From: JAWMQL01 sp033283165
GTDB lineage: Bacteria; Pseudomonadota; Gammaproteobacteria; Pseudomonadales; Halieaceae
DNA length: 64,000 bases
Direction: 5' to 3'
Assembly: GCA_033283165.1 (NCBI GenBank)
Contig: JAWMQL010000006.1
Span: forward strand, 248,001 to 312,000
Below are positions 16,457-25,268 of the stretch, one piece after another (positions within the stretch are counted from its first letter, which is position 1; every line of letters starts with the position of its first letter). The position numbers and the translations under genes are program-made. A model generated the notes under the pieces. That model saw nothing but the letters and a program-made list of their open reading frames with translations. It did no database searches and was not told the DNA's origin.

Positions 16457-16885
16457 GTGAAGGCGGCCCCGGGCACCATCCTCGCTTTCGACTACGGCCT
16501 GCGCCAGATCGGCGTGGCGGTGGGCAACACCGTGCTCGGCACCAGCCAGCCACTGGCGATACTGAAGGCTCGCGACGGGGTGCCTGACTGGGCCCGGGTC
16601 CAGGCGCTGATCGAGGAGTGGCAGCCGCAACAGCTGCTGGTGGGTGAGCCCCTGAACATGGACGGCAGCGAGTCAGAGCTGTCGCGCCGCGCCGCCAGGT
16701 TCGCCCGCCGCCTGGAGGGCAGGCTGGGGCTGCCGGTCACACTGGTGGATGAGCGCCTGACCAGTTTCGAGGCCAAGCAACTGGCGGCGGAAGCCGGGCA
16801 TGACGGCGACTACAGGGCCGCGCCGGTGGACAGCGTGGCGGCGCAGCTGATCCTCGACAGCTGGCTCGCAAGCCAGGGCGACTAG
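16457..16885 (+). CDS. ruvX: YqgF/RuvX family pre-16S rRNA processing nuclease
   Basis: RNase-H-like protein of 142 residues from a GTG start. Key motifs: the first acidic strand ILAFDYGLRQIGVAVGN, VGEPLNMDGSES, LVDERLTSFEA and the final acidic VDSVAAQLIL. Members process the 5' end of pre-16S rRNA, though the family was first proposed as a Holliday-junction resolvase. The stop TAG lies in CTAG (16882-16885), which also supplies the pilU stop on the other strand, so the two genes overlap by four bases tail to tail. Confidence 0.94.
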   Translation: MKAAPGTILAFDYGLRQIGVAVGNTVLGTSQPLAILKARDGVPDWARVQALIEEWQPQQLLVGEPLNMDGSESELSRRAARFARRLEGRLGLPVTLVDERLTSFEAKQLAAEAGHDGDYRAAPVDSVAAQLILDSWLASQGD

Positions 16886-18018
16886 CGGCGGATAAAGGTG
16901 CCCTTGTCTTCCTGGTCGTCGTAGGTCAGCTGGTCGCCGCCGAACGTGGTCTGTGTTTTCTCGTGCATCTTGATTTTCAGGCGGACATCGTTGGCGGAGT
17001 CTGCGTGGCGGATCGCATCCTCCTTGCTGATACGCCCTTCCGCGTAGGCGATGAACAGGGCCTGGTCCAGGGTCTGCATACCCTCCTCGGTGGAGCGGGC
17101 CATCAGTTCCTTGATCAGGTGTACCTCACCCTTGCGGATATAGTCCGCCACCAGCGGGGAATTGAGCATCACTTCCACCACCGGCGTCCGTCCCTTGCCG
17201 TCCTTGCGCGGCAGCAACTGCTGCGCCACCATCGCCTTCAGGTTCAGGGACAGGTCCATCCAGATCTGGCTGTGCTGGTTCGGCGGGAAAAAGCTCTGGA
17301 TACGGTCCAGCGCCTGGTTGGCGTTGTTGGCGTGCAGGGTGCACAGGCACAGGTGACCCGTTTCGGCAAAGGCCAGGGCCTGCTGCATGGTTTCCGCCGC
17401 GCGAACCTCGCCGATCATGATCACGTCCGGGGCCTGGCGCAGGGTATTTTTAAGGGCCACGTCAAAGGACTCGGTATCCATACCCACCTCACGCTGGGTG
17501 ACAATGCAGTTGCCGTGGTCGTGGATGAATTCGATGGGGTCCTCGATGGAAATAATATGGCCCTGGCTGTTCTGGTTGCGGTACCCCACCATGGCCGCCA
17601 GCGAGGTGGACTTACCGGTGCCGGTGGCGCCGACGAAAATGACCAGGCCGCGCTTGGTCATGGCCAGGTCCTTGATGATGGGCGGCAGGCCCAGGGCGTC
17701 GATCTCGGGAATCTCGGTTTCAATCCGGCGCAGGACCAGGCCGCACTTGCCGCGCTGGACAAAGGCACTGACCCGGTAGCGGCCCAGCCCCTCGCGGGAT
17801 AAAGCGAAGTTGCATTCGTGGCTGCGCAGGAACTCTTGCTGCTGCGCCTCGGACATGGTGGAGAGCACGATGGCGCGGCTTTCTTCCTCGCTCAGTGGCT
17901 GCTCGGAAATGGGAAGAATCTTGCCATCCACCTTGATGGACGGGCGCGCCCCGGCGGAAATGAATCCGTCCGAAGCTTTTTCCTTGACGATTCTTTGCAG
18001 TAATTGGTCGATGTTCAT
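16882..18018 (-). CDS. pilU: type IV pilus retraction ATPase PilU
   Basis: Secretion-type hexameric ATPase, accessory to PilT in pilus retraction and twitching motility, at the inner-membrane base of the machine. 378 residues. Walker A GATGTGKST near residue 130, Asp box IIMIGEVRAAETM, Walker B/His region, and HAN in LHANNANQALDR. Compared with PilT it has the longer C-terminal tail (TQTTFGGDQLTYDDQED) typical of PilU. Located 35 bases downstream of pilT in the same direction, the usual pilTU pair. No pilin or assembly genes are in the window. Confidence 0.95.
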   Translation of the reverse strand: MNIDQLLQRIVKEKASDGFISAGARPSIKVDGKILPISEQPLSEEESRAIVLSTMSEAQQQEFLRSHECNFALSREGLGRYRVSAFVQRGKCGLVLRRIETEIPEIDALGLPPIIKDLAMTKRGLVIFVGATGTGKSTSLAAMVGYRNQNSQGHIISIEDPIEFIHDHGNCIVTQREVGMDTESFDVALKNTLRQAPDVIMIGEVRAAETMQQALAFAETGHLCLCTLHANNANQALDRIQSFFPPNQHSQIWMDLSLNLKAMVAQQLLPRKDGKGRTPVVEVMLNSPLVADYIRKGEVHLIKELMARSTEEGMQTLDQALFIAYAEGRISKEDAIRHADSANDVRLKIKMHEKTQTTFGGDQLTYDDQEDKGTFIRR

Positions 18019-18053
18019 GGCCAGCCCCCTGTTATACGGTTGCTCTCAGCACC

Positions 18054-19088
18054 CTAGAAATTTTCCGGCATCTTGGCTTTCTCCCGCGCTACCTCGCGGG
18101 TGATGATGCGCTTGTCCAGCAGTTCCTGCAGGCACTGGTCCATGGTCTGCATGCCGACCGACTGTCCGGTCTGGATGGCGGAGTACATCTGCGCCACCTT
18201 GTCTTCGCGAATGAGGTTGCGAATGGCCGGTGTGCCGCGCATGATCTCGTGCGCCGCGACCCGGCCGCCGGTGCTGCGCTTGAGCAGCGTCTGGGAGACC
18301 ACCGCCTGCAGTGATTCCGACAACATGGAGCGGACCATGGATTTTTCCGCCGCGGGAAAGACGTCGATGACCCGGTCGATGGTCTTGGCCGCCGAGGTCG
18401 TGTGCAGGGTGCCGAATACGAGGTGGCCGGTTTCCGCCGCGGTCAGGGCCAGGCGAATGGTTTCCAGGTCACGCATCTCGCCCACCAGGATGATGTCCGG
18501 GTCTTCCCGCAGGGCGGATCGCAGGGCCTCGGCAAAACCCAGGGTATCCCGGTGCACTTCACGCTGGTTGACCAGGCACTTCTTGCTCTCGTGCACGAAT
18601 TCGATCGGGTCCTCGATGGTGAGAACGTGTTCGTATTTGTTGTCGTTGATGTAGTCCATCATCGCCGCCAGGGTAGTGGACTTGCCGGAACCGGTTGGCC
18701 CGGTCACCAGCACCAGGCCGCGCGGCATCATGGAAATGTCCCGGAACACCTGTCCCATTCCGAGGTCGTCCATGGTCAGCACCTTGGAGGGAATGGTCCG
18801 GAACACGCCGGCGGCGCCACGATTCTGGTTGAAGGCGTTGACCCGGAAACGCGCCACGCCGGGAACCTCAAAGGAGAAGTCCGTCTCCAGGAACTCCTCG
18901 TAGTCCTTGCGCTGCTTGTCGTTCATGATGTCGTAGATCAGGTCGTGGACCTGCTTGTGCTCCATGGGCGGCAGGTTGATACGCCGCACGTCACCGTCCA
19001 CCCTGATCATCGGCGGCAGCCCCGACGACAGGTGCAGGTCCGACGCACCCTGCTTGGCGCTGAACGCGAGAAGCTCAGTAATGTCCAT
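18054..19088 (-). CDS. pilT: type IV pilus retraction ATPase PilT
   Basis: Motor that depolymerises type IV pili. 344 residues, standard length. N-terminal PAS-like part begins MDITELLAFSAKQGASDLHLS; core has Walker A GPTGSGKST near residue 135, Asp box EDPIEFVHE, Walker B ILVGEMRDLET, and HTTSAAKTIDR. The C-terminal AIRNLIREDK is the retraction-linked AIRNLIRE motif. It is divergent from yggS with only 61 bases between starts, as in Pseudomonas, so promoters for both must lie in that short gap. Confidence 0.97.
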   Translation of the reverse strand: MDITELLAFSAKQGASDLHLSSGLPPMIRVDGDVRRINLPPMEHKQVHDLIYDIMNDKQRKDYEEFLETDFSFEVPGVARFRVNAFNQNRGAAGVFRTIPSKVLTMDDLGMGQVFRDISMMPRGLVLVTGPTGSGKSTTLAAMMDYINDNKYEHVLTIEDPIEFVHESKKCLVNQREVHRDTLGFAEALRSALREDPDIILVGEMRDLETIRLALTAAETGHLVFGTLHTTSAAKTIDRVIDVFPAAEKSMVRSMLSESLQAVVSQTLLKRSTGGRVAAHEIMRGTPAIRNLIREDKVAQMYSAIQTGQSVGMQTMDQCLQELLDKRIITREVAREKAKMPENF

Positions 19089-19149
19089 GTTACCCCCTGG
19101 CTGTTATTCTCATATCGCACAGGCCGCATCGAATCGCTACTATTCGCCC

Positions 19150-19839
19150 ATGGACTACGAACAGCTACGACACAATATCGACTCCGTGCTTCAGAGGGTA
19201 CGACTGGCGGAAGAAAAATACCAGCGGGAAAGTCACGGTTGTGCACTTCTCGCCGTCAGCAAAACCCGGCCCGCGGAAGACCTGCGCCAGGCCTTCGAAC
19301 TCGGCCTGCACGCCTTCGGTGAAAACTATGTGCAGGAGGCGCTGGACAAGATCCAGGCACTGCGGGACCTGGCTATCCAGTGGCACTTCATCGGGCCGAT
19401 CCAGTCCAACAAGACCCGGGCTATCGCGGAGCATTTCGACTGGGTGCACAGTGTGGAGCGGATCAAGATTGCCCGGCGCCTGAACGACCAGCGGCCTGCG
19501 GAACTGCCGCCACTGGAGATCTGCCTGCAGGTCAATATCTCCGGTGAACAGAGGAAGTCCGGAGCCGCACCGGAAGCGCTGGATGAACTGGTGGCCGAGG
19601 TGCAGACCCTGCCGCGCCTGCGCCTGCGCGGCCTGATGGCAATTCCCGCGGCGAGTGACGACTTTGAGCAGCAGCGCCAGGCCTTCGCGCGCCTGCGGCA
19701 GTTGCTGGAAAAACTCCGGGAGCACGCCCCGCAGCTCGATACCCTGTCCATGGGGATGTCCGGCGACCTGGAGGCCGCCATTGCCGAGGGCGCCACCCTG
19801 GTGCGGGTGGGCACGGATATTTTTGGACCCCGGGGCTGA
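19150..19839 (+). CDS. yggS: YggS-type PLP-binding protein
   Basis: Pyridoxal-phosphate homeostasis protein (COG0325), a TIM-barrel without enzymatic activity that helps control the PLP pool. I start at ATG 19150 (229 residues, MDYEQLRHNID); the frame is open further upstream but would overlap pilT. Lysine region LLAVSKTRP near residue 36, AFGENYVQEA, WHFIGPIQSNKT, and MGMSGDLEAAI near the C-terminus bind PLP. It precedes proC, the classic yggS-proC-yggT order. Confidence 0.95.
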   Translation: MDYEQLRHNIDSVLQRVRLAEEKYQRESHGCALLAVSKTRPAEDLRQAFELGLHAFGENYVQEALDKIQALRDLAIQWHFIGPIQSNKTRAIAEHFDWVHSVERIKIARRLNDQRPAELPPLEICLQVNISGEQRKSGAAPEALDELVAEVQTLPRLRLRGLMAIPAASDDFEQQRQAFARLRQLLEKLREHAPQLDTLSMGMSGDLEAAIAEGATLVRVGTDIFGPRG

Positions 19840-19906
19840 GCACGCCGCGCCCCCGGTGTATACTGCCCGACTGATTTAAGATCTCGTTTTACAAGGCATT
19901 TTTACG

Positions 19907-20725
19907 TTGGACAAACCCACCATAGCGTTTATCGGCGCCGGCAATATGGCGAGCAGCATCATCGGCGGCCTGGTCGAGAGCGGCCACCCGCCGGAGCGCC
20001 TGCGCGCGGCCGACCCCTACCCGCCGAGCCTGGAACACCTGCAGCAGGTCGCCGCGGTGCGCTGCTGTGCCAGCAATGCCGAGGCGGCGGCCGGCGCGGA
20101 CCTGGTCGTGCTCGCGGTCAAGCCCCAGGTCATGGCCGAGGCGACGGACAGCATCGCCGAAGCGGTGGCGGAAGCGGCGGTGGTATTGTCGATCGCCGCC
20201 GGCGTCACGGTGGCCGCCATGCAGCAGCGCCTGGGCGCGCAGGCCGCTATCGTGCGCTGTATGCCCAATACGCCGGCGCTGCTGGGCGCCGGCGCCAGTG
20301 CCCTGTTCGCCAACGACAACTGCGATCCGGCGCAGCGCGCACTGGCGGAATATCCGCTGGCCGCGGTGGGCATCACCTCCTGGGTGGCCAGCGAGCGGGA
20401 CCTGGATGCGGTCACCGCGCTGTCCGGCTCGGGGCCCGCCTATTTCTTCCTGTTCATGGAAGCGATGATCGACGCCGCGGTCAAGCAGGGCCTGGACCGT
20501 GATACCGCCGGCCGGCTGGCCATGCAGACCGCGCTGGGCGCCGCGCGCATGGCGCTCGAAAACGAGGTCGACCTGGTGGAACTGCGGCGCCGGGTCACCA
20601 GCCCCGGGGGCACCACCGAGCGCGCGGTGGAAAGTTTTGAACACAACGGCCTGCGCGAACTGGTAGACAAAGCCATGCAGGCCGCGAATGACCGGGCCTC
20701 GGAGATGGCCCGGGAAATGGGTTGA
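19907..20725 (+). CDS. proC: pyrroline-5-carboxylate reductase
   Basis: Last step of proline synthesis, NAD(P)H-dependent, cytosolic. 272 residues from a TTG start (19907) with ACAAGG 11 bases ahead; no ATG lies near enough to the N-terminus. Rossmann motif FIGAGNMASSII, then VLAVKPQVM, RCMPNTPALLGAG, and the substrate/dimer region ALSGSGPAYFFLF near residue 175, with TSPGGTTERAV near 235. It sits 67 bases after yggS and 13 before yggT. Confidence 0.96.
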   Translation: MDKPTIAFIGAGNMASSIIGGLVESGHPPERLRAADPYPPSLEHLQQVAAVRCCASNAEAAAGADLVVLAVKPQVMAEATDSIAEAVAEAAVVLSIAAGVTVAAMQQRLGAQAAIVRCMPNTPALLGAGASALFANDNCDPAQRALAEYPLAAVGITSWVASERDLDAVTALSGSGPAYFFLFMEAMIDAAVKQGLDRDTAGRLAMQTALGAARMALENEVDLVELRRRVTSPGGTTERAVESFEHNGLRELVDKAMQAANDRASEMAREMG

Positions 20726-20738
20726 GGGAGCGAATCAC

Positions 20739-21326
20739 ATGGCCGCTGTAAGCGAGATACTCGGTTACCTGGTGCAGACCCTGCTGAGCCTGTACCTGGT
20801 CGCCATGTTGCTGCGATTCCTGCTGCAACTGGTACGGGCCGATTTCTACAACCCGATCAGCCAGTTCCTGGTCAAGGTCACCAATCCGGTGGTGATTCCG
20901 ATGCGCCGGTTGATACCGGGGCTGGGCGGCGTGGATCTGGCCAGCCTGTTGTTGTGCCTGATACTGCAGATGTTGGGCATCATCGCGCTGTTGCTGCTCA
21001 ACGGCCTGTCGCCGCCCAACGTGCTGGTGCTGTTGCTGTGGTCGCTGCTGGGTGTCGCGGGGCTGCTGGTGAATATCTACTTTTTCGCCCTGCTGGCCAT
21101 GATCATACTCAGCTGGATTGCCGCCGGCAGCCAGCACCCGGCCATCTACCTGCTGTACCAGGTCACGGAACCGGTCATGGCGCCCTTCCGCAAGGCCCTG
21201 CCCGCCATGGGTGGCCTGGATTTTTCACCCATCCTGGTGTTCATCCTGATCAACGTGATCCAGATCGCCCTGCGCCACCTGGCGGCCGGGGTCGGCCTGC
21301 ACCCGGCGCTGGTGATCGGCCTCTGA
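20739..21326 (+). CDS. yggT: YggT family membrane protein
   Basis: Inner-membrane protein of two YGGT repeats; 195 residues from ATG 20739, preceded by GAGGGAG. Four hydrophobic segments: LVQTLLSLYLVAMLLRFLLQ, LASLLLCLILQMLGIIALLL, VLVLLLWSLLGVAGLLVNIY and ALLAMIILSWI. Repeat signatures are DFYNPISQFLVKVTNPVVIPMRRLIP in the first half and PAIYLLYQVTEPVMAPFRKALP in the second, both with the N/E-P-x-x-P pattern. Function poorly defined; in other bacteria it is linked to osmotic/ion stress. Cotranscribed with proC and probably metX. Confidence 0.93.
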   Translation: MAAVSEILGYLVQTLLSLYLVAMLLRFLLQLVRADFYNPISQFLVKVTNPVVIPMRRLIPGLGGVDLASLLLCLILQMLGIIALLLLNGLSPPNVLVLLLWSLLGVAGLLVNIYFFALLAMIILSWIAAGSQHPAIYLLYQVTEPVMAPFRKALPAMGGLDFSPILVFILINVIQIALRHLAAGVGLHPALVIGL

Positions 21327-21336
21327 GCGCCGCGCG

Positions 21337-22485
21337 ATGGACACGCCGGTGAGCACGGGCTCGGTGGGTATCGTCAGCCCGCAGACAGCCGTGTTCGACG
21401 AGCCGCTGCTGCTGGCCTGTGGCCGCCAGTTGGGGCCCTTTGAGCTGGTATACGAGACCTACGGCGAGCTGAACGCGGCGCGCAGCAACGCGGTGCTGAT
21501 CTGCCACGCCTTGAGCGGTCACCACCACGCCGCCGGTTACCACAGCGCGGAGGACAAGAAGCCCGGCTGGTGGGACGAGTGCATTGGCCCGGGGAAACCC
21601 ATCGATACCGACCGGTTTTTCGTGGTGTGCCCGAATAACATCGGCGGCTGCCACGGTTCAACCGGGCCCCGCAGCATCAACCCCGAGACAGGCAAACCCT
21701 GGGGTCCGGATTTCCCGCCACTGCGGGCCCGGGACTGGGTCAACAACCAGGCCCGGCTGGCGGACGCCCTGGGCATCGACTGCTGGGCCGCGGTGATCGG
21801 CGGCAGCCTCGGCGGCATGCAGGCCATGCGCTGGGCGCTGGAGTACCCGCAGCGGGTGCGTCACTGCGTCGTCATCGCCGCGGCCATGAAACTGAGCGCG
21901 CAGAACCTGGCATTCAACGAGATCGCCCGCCAGGCCATCCAGTCCGATCCCCGCTTCCACGAGGGGCGCTACCTGGACCACGGGTCCAACCCGGACCAGG
22001 GCCTGGCGCTGGCGCGCATGGTCGGCCATATCACCTATCTTTCGGACAATGCCATGGCCAACAGATTTGGCCGCGAGATTCGCTCCGGTACCCTGGAGCG
22101 GGGTACCGAGGACCAGGTGGAGTTCCAGGTCCAGAGCTACCTGCGCTACCAGGGCAGCCAGTTTTCCGGCAGCTTCGACGCCAACAGCTATATCCTGATC
22201 ACCCGCATGCTGGACTATTTCGACCTGGCGCGGGAGTACGACAACAACCCGGTGGAGGCCTTCAGCCACGCCCTGTGCAAATTCCTGGTGATGTCTTTCT
22301 CCACCGACTGGCGCTTTTCCCCCCAGCGCTCGCGGGAGATCGTCGACGCCCTGATTGCGGCTGATAAACCCGTGACCTATGTCGAGATAGAGGCCGACGA
22401 GGGGCACGATGCCTTCCTGCTGCCTATCCCGCGCTACCTGGACGTGTTCGCCGCTTATATGCGGCGGGTAGGGGAGGACAGCTGA
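21337..22485 (+). CDS. metX: homoserine O-acyltransferase MetX
   Basis: Alpha/beta-fold enzyme that activates homoserine for methionine synthesis. 382 residues. Seen: YETYGELNAARSNAVLICHALSG, NNIGGCHGSTGP, nucleophile elbow GGSLGGMQAM near residue 152, and the catalytic Asp/His end DEGHDAFLLP near 355. MetX proteins of Pseudomonas-type metXW loci are often succinyl- rather than acetyl-transferases, so the acyl donor is uncertain. The stop overlaps the metW start (TGATG), a sign of translational coupling. Confidence 0.95.
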   Translation: MDTPVSTGSVGIVSPQTAVFDEPLLLACGRQLGPFELVYETYGELNAARSNAVLICHALSGHHHAAGYHSAEDKKPGWWDECIGPGKPIDTDRFFVVCPNNIGGCHGSTGPRSINPETGKPWGPDFPPLRARDWVNNQARLADALGIDCWAAVIGGSLGGMQAMRWALEYPQRVRHCVVIAAAMKLSAQNLAFNEIARQAIQSDPRFHEGRYLDHGSNPDQGLALARMVGHITYLSDNAMANRFGREIRSGTLERGTEDQVEFQVQSYLRYQGSQFSGSFDANSYILITRMLDYFDLAREYDNNPVEAFSHALCKFLVMSFSTDWRFSPQRSREIVDALIAADKPVTYVEIEADEGHDAFLLPIPRYLDVFAAYMRRVGEDS

Positions 22486-23075
22486 TGCGCCAGGACCTGA
22501 CCCACATCCTGCGCTGGATCGAACCGGGCTCCCGGGTGCTGGACCTGGGCTGCGGCGACGGCGACTTCCTGGAGCTGCTGCAGCGGGAACGCCAGGTCAG
22601 GGGTACCGGGCTGGAAATCGACGAGGACAATATTACCGCGGCGGTGGCGCGTGGGCTGGATATCATCGAGCAGAACATGGACCAGGGCCTGGGCAACTTC
22701 CCCGACCAGAGTTTCGATACGGTGGTGATGGCCCACGCCCTGCAGGCCGTGCATTTCCCGGACAAGGTGCTGGAAGAAATGCTCCGCATCGGTCGCCAGT
22801 GCATCGTGACCTTCCCCAATTTCGGCCACTGGCGCTGCCGCCTGTACCTGGGGACACGGGGACGCATGCCGGTGTCCAGGTTCCTGCCCTATAACTGGTA
22901 CGATACACCCAACATCCACTTCTGCACGGTAGAGGACTTCGAGGCCCTGTGCGCCGAGCGCTGCATCCGCATCCTGTCCAGGGATACGATCGGCAACACC
23001 CAGCGGCGGCCGCTGCTGGCACGGCTGTGGCCCAACCTGTTCTCCCTTACCGCCATCTACAGGATCACCCGATGA
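22485..23075 (+). CDS. metW: methionine biosynthesis protein MetW
   Basis: SAM-methyltransferase-fold protein that works with MetX in homoserine acylation. 196 residues. N-terminal IEPGSRVLDLGCGDGDFLELL carries SAM motif I; VVMAHALQAVHFP and the MetW-specific CIVTFPNFGHWRCRLYLGTRGRMP and YNWYDTPNIHFCTVEDF follow. ATG at 22485 shares its A with the metX stop. The end overlaps the DUF4426 start by ATGA. Confidence 0.95.
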   Translation: MRQDLTHILRWIEPGSRVLDLGCGDGDFLELLQRERQVRGTGLEIDEDNITAAVARGLDIIEQNMDQGLGNFPDQSFDTVVMAHALQAVHFPDKVLEEMLRIGRQCIVTFPNFGHWRCRLYLGTRGRMPVSRFLPYNWYDTPNIHFCTVEDFEALCAERCIRILSRDTIGNTQRRPLLARLWPNLFSLTAIYRITR

Positions 23076-23512
23076 CGCGCGCGCTGCCACTGTTTGTCAC
23101 CCTGCTGGCCCTGACCTGCGGGGTGGCCCGGGCGCAGCAGTCGGAGCGATTCGGCCCCTACGAGCTGCACTACAGCGTGGTCAACACCACCTTCCTGGAC
23201 CCGCAGGTAGCGGCGACCTACGGCATCACCCGCGGCAAGCAGCGCGCGATCCTCAACCTGGCCGTGCGCGAACACCTGGATGGCGGCACCGAAGGCAGGC
23301 CCATGCTGCTGAAGGGTCGCAGCTGGGACCTGATGAACCGCGGTGAGCCGCTGGAGTTCCAGGAGGTGCGCGAGGGAGGGGCCATTTACTACATTGCCGA
23401 GTTCAGGTTCCTGAACGAGGAGTGGCGCCATTTCGAGGTGGATTTCCGCCCCGAGGGAGCGGACCAGACCTATCACTTCAAGTACCGGCACCAGCTGTAC
23501 AGCGACCCATGA
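23072..23512 (+). CDS. DUF4426 periplasmic protein
   Basis: 146 residues with an N-terminal signal peptide (LPLFVTLLALTCGVARAQQ, probable cleavage after ARA). The mature part is mostly beta with YELHYSVVNTTFLDPQVAATYGI, the DUF4426 hallmark, and WRHFEVDFRPEGADQTYHFKYRHQLY. Function unknown. It overlaps metW by four bases and rdgB by four, so it is firmly in the metX-metW-rdgB-hemW operon, as in Pseudomonas. Confidence 0.9.
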   Translation: MTRALPLFVTLLALTCGVARAQQSERFGPYELHYSVVNTTFLDPQVAATYGITRGKQRAILNLAVREHLDGGTEGRPMLLKGRSWDLMNRGEPLEFQEVREGGAIYYIAEFRFLNEEWRHFEVDFRPEGADQTYHFKYRHQLYSDP

Positions 23513-24114
23513 GCACGGATTCCCAGCAGGATGTGGTCGTACTGGCCAGCGGCAACGCCGGCAAGCTGCGCGAGTTCTCCCGCATTCTCGCCCCCCTGGG
23601 TATGACCGTCAGGCCCCAGGCTGAGTTCGATATGCCCGAGGTCCCGGAGGACGGTCTCAGCTTCGTGGAAAATGCCATCATCAAGGCCCGTGCCGCGGCG
23701 GCCCATACCGGCCTGCCGGCAATCGCCGATGACTCGGGGCTCGAGGTGGATTTCCTTCGCGGCGAGCCCGGCATTCACTCGGCGCGCTACTCGGGCCAGG
23801 GTGATCGCGCCAACAATGACAAACTGCTGGCAGCGCTGCAGGGCGTCCCGGACGAGGCGCGCACGGCGCGCTTCCAGTGCGTTCTCGTCTTCATGCGCCA
23901 CGCCACCGACCCGACCCCGCTGGTCTGCCAGGCCGCCTGGGAGGGTCGCATACTGCACGCCCCGCGGGGCGAGAACGGGTTCGGCTACGACCCCCTGTTC
24001 TGGGTGCCGGACCACGACTGCAGCTCCGCCGAGCTGGCCCCCGATATAAAGAACCGGATCAGCCACCGCGCCCGGGCCAGCGGATTGCTGCTGGCCGCCC
24101 TGCGCCGGCGTTGA
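23509..24114 (+). CDS. rdgB: dITP/XTP pyrophosphatase
   Basis: Hydrolyses dITP, ITP and XTP to monophosphates, keeping deaminated purines out of DNA and RNA. 201 residues from ATG 23509 (MSTDSQQD), which overlaps the DUF4426 stop. Signatures: VVLASGNAGKLREFSRIL, SFVENAIIKARAAA, ADDSGLEVDFL near residue 80, and the nucleotide-binding GENGFGYDPLFWVP near 155. The usual SHR end appears as ISHRARAS. hemW follows after one base. Confidence 0.95.
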   Translation: MSTDSQQDVVVLASGNAGKLREFSRILAPLGMTVRPQAEFDMPEVPEDGLSFVENAIIKARAAAAHTGLPAIADDSGLEVDFLRGEPGIHSARYSGQGDRANNDKLLAALQGVPDEARTARFQCVLVFMRHATDPTPLVCQAAWEGRILHAPRGENGFGYDPLFWVPDHDCSSAELAPDIKNRISHRARASGLLLAALRRR

Positions 24115-24115
24115 T

Positions 24116-25258
24116 ATGAGCCGGGACCTGCCGCCCCTGGGGCTGTATATCCACCTGCCCTGGTGCGAGCGGAAATGCCCCTACTGTGATTTCAATTCCC
24201 ACGAGTCCCGGGACCTGCCAGAAGACGCCTATGTGGACACCCTGCTGGCAGACCTTGAGCAGGAGGCTGCCGCGTGCCGGGGGCGCACCCTGGAGACCCT
24301 CTTCATCGGTGGCGGGACCCCCAGCCTGTTCTCGGTCCGCTCCATAACTCGCCTGCTGCACGGGGTTAGTAAGCGCCTGCTTTTGGCGGACGATATCGAG
24401 ATCACCATGGAAGCCAACCCGGGCAGTGCAGAGGCCGGGAAGTTCGCCGGCTTCCGCGCCGCCGGGGTCAATCGACTGTCTATCGGGGTGCAGAGCTTTC
24501 ACGATGAGCAGCTGCAGGCACTGGGCCGCGTGCACAACAGCGAGCAGGCCCTGGCCGCCATCGATGCAGCGCGCGGAGCCGGGTTCGACAGTTTCAATAT
24601 CGACCTGATGCACGGCCTGCCCGGACAGGACACGGCCGGCGCCGCCAGTGACCTGCACCAGGCGATGGCTACCGGTGCGCCCCATATTTCCTGGTACCAG
24701 TTGACCCTGGAACCGAACACCGTGTTTTACAAGCGGCCACCAGCCCTGCCGCAGGAGGACCTGCTCGCGAGCATCCAGGATCGCGGCGAGGCGCTGCTGC
24801 ACGGAGCCGGTCTGCAGCAGTACGAGGTATCGGCCTATGCCCGGCCCGGTTTCCAGTGCCGGCACAACCTGAACTACTGGCGGTTCGGCGACTATATCGG
24901 CATCGGCGCCGGAGCCCACGGCAAGCTGACCACGGCAGATGGCCGCATCACCCGCTACAGCAAGACGCGGCTGCCGGCGGACTACCTGGCGCCCGGCGGC
25001 GCCGGGCGCAGCGGGACCCGTGTACTTGAGCGGGAGGAGATCGTGGTCGAGTTCGCCCTCAACGCGCTGCGACTCCGGCAGGGCTTCAGCCTGGCGCAGT
25101 TCGAGGCGCACACCGGACTCGAGGCCAGCTGTCTGTCTGCCACCGTGGACAGGCTGGCGGAGCGGGGTTTGCTGGAGCCGTCGGCCACCCGGGTCAGCGC
25201 CAGCGCCCTGGGCCGCCGCTTTCTCGATTCGGTGATCGCGGAGTTTTTCCCGGATTGA
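24116..25258 (+). CDS. hemW: HemW, HemN-like radical SAM protein
   Basis: Radical SAM protein thought to be a heme chaperone, distinct from coproporphyrinogen dehydrogenase HemN. 380 residues. The cluster motif CERKCPYC (CxxxCxxC) sits near residue 17 in YIHLPWCERKCPYCDFN, followed by FIGGGTPSLFS, EANPGSAEAGKF, NRLSIGVQSF and FNIDLMHGLPGQ. C-terminal half includes LNYWRFGDYIGIGAGAHG and a HemN C-terminal winged domain. Last gene of the plus-strand operon. Confidence 0.94.
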   Translation: MSRDLPPLGLYIHLPWCERKCPYCDFNSHESRDLPEDAYVDTLLADLEQEAAACRGRTLETLFIGGGTPSLFSVRSITRLLHGVSKRLLLADDIEITMEANPGSAEAGKFAGFRAAGVNRLSIGVQSFHDEQLQALGRVHNSEQALAAIDAARGAGFDSFNIDLMHGLPGQDTAGAASDLHQAMATGAPHISWYQLTLEPNTVFYKRPPALPQEDLLASIQDRGEALLHGAGLQQYEVSAYARPGFQCRHNLNYWRFGDYIGIGAGAHGKLTTADGRITRYSKTRLPADYLAPGGAGRSGTRVLEREEIVVEFALNALRLRQGFSLAQFEAHTGLEASCLSATVDRLAERGLLEPSATRVSASALGRRFLDSVIAEFFPD

Positions 25259-25268
25259 TCGTCCGGCC

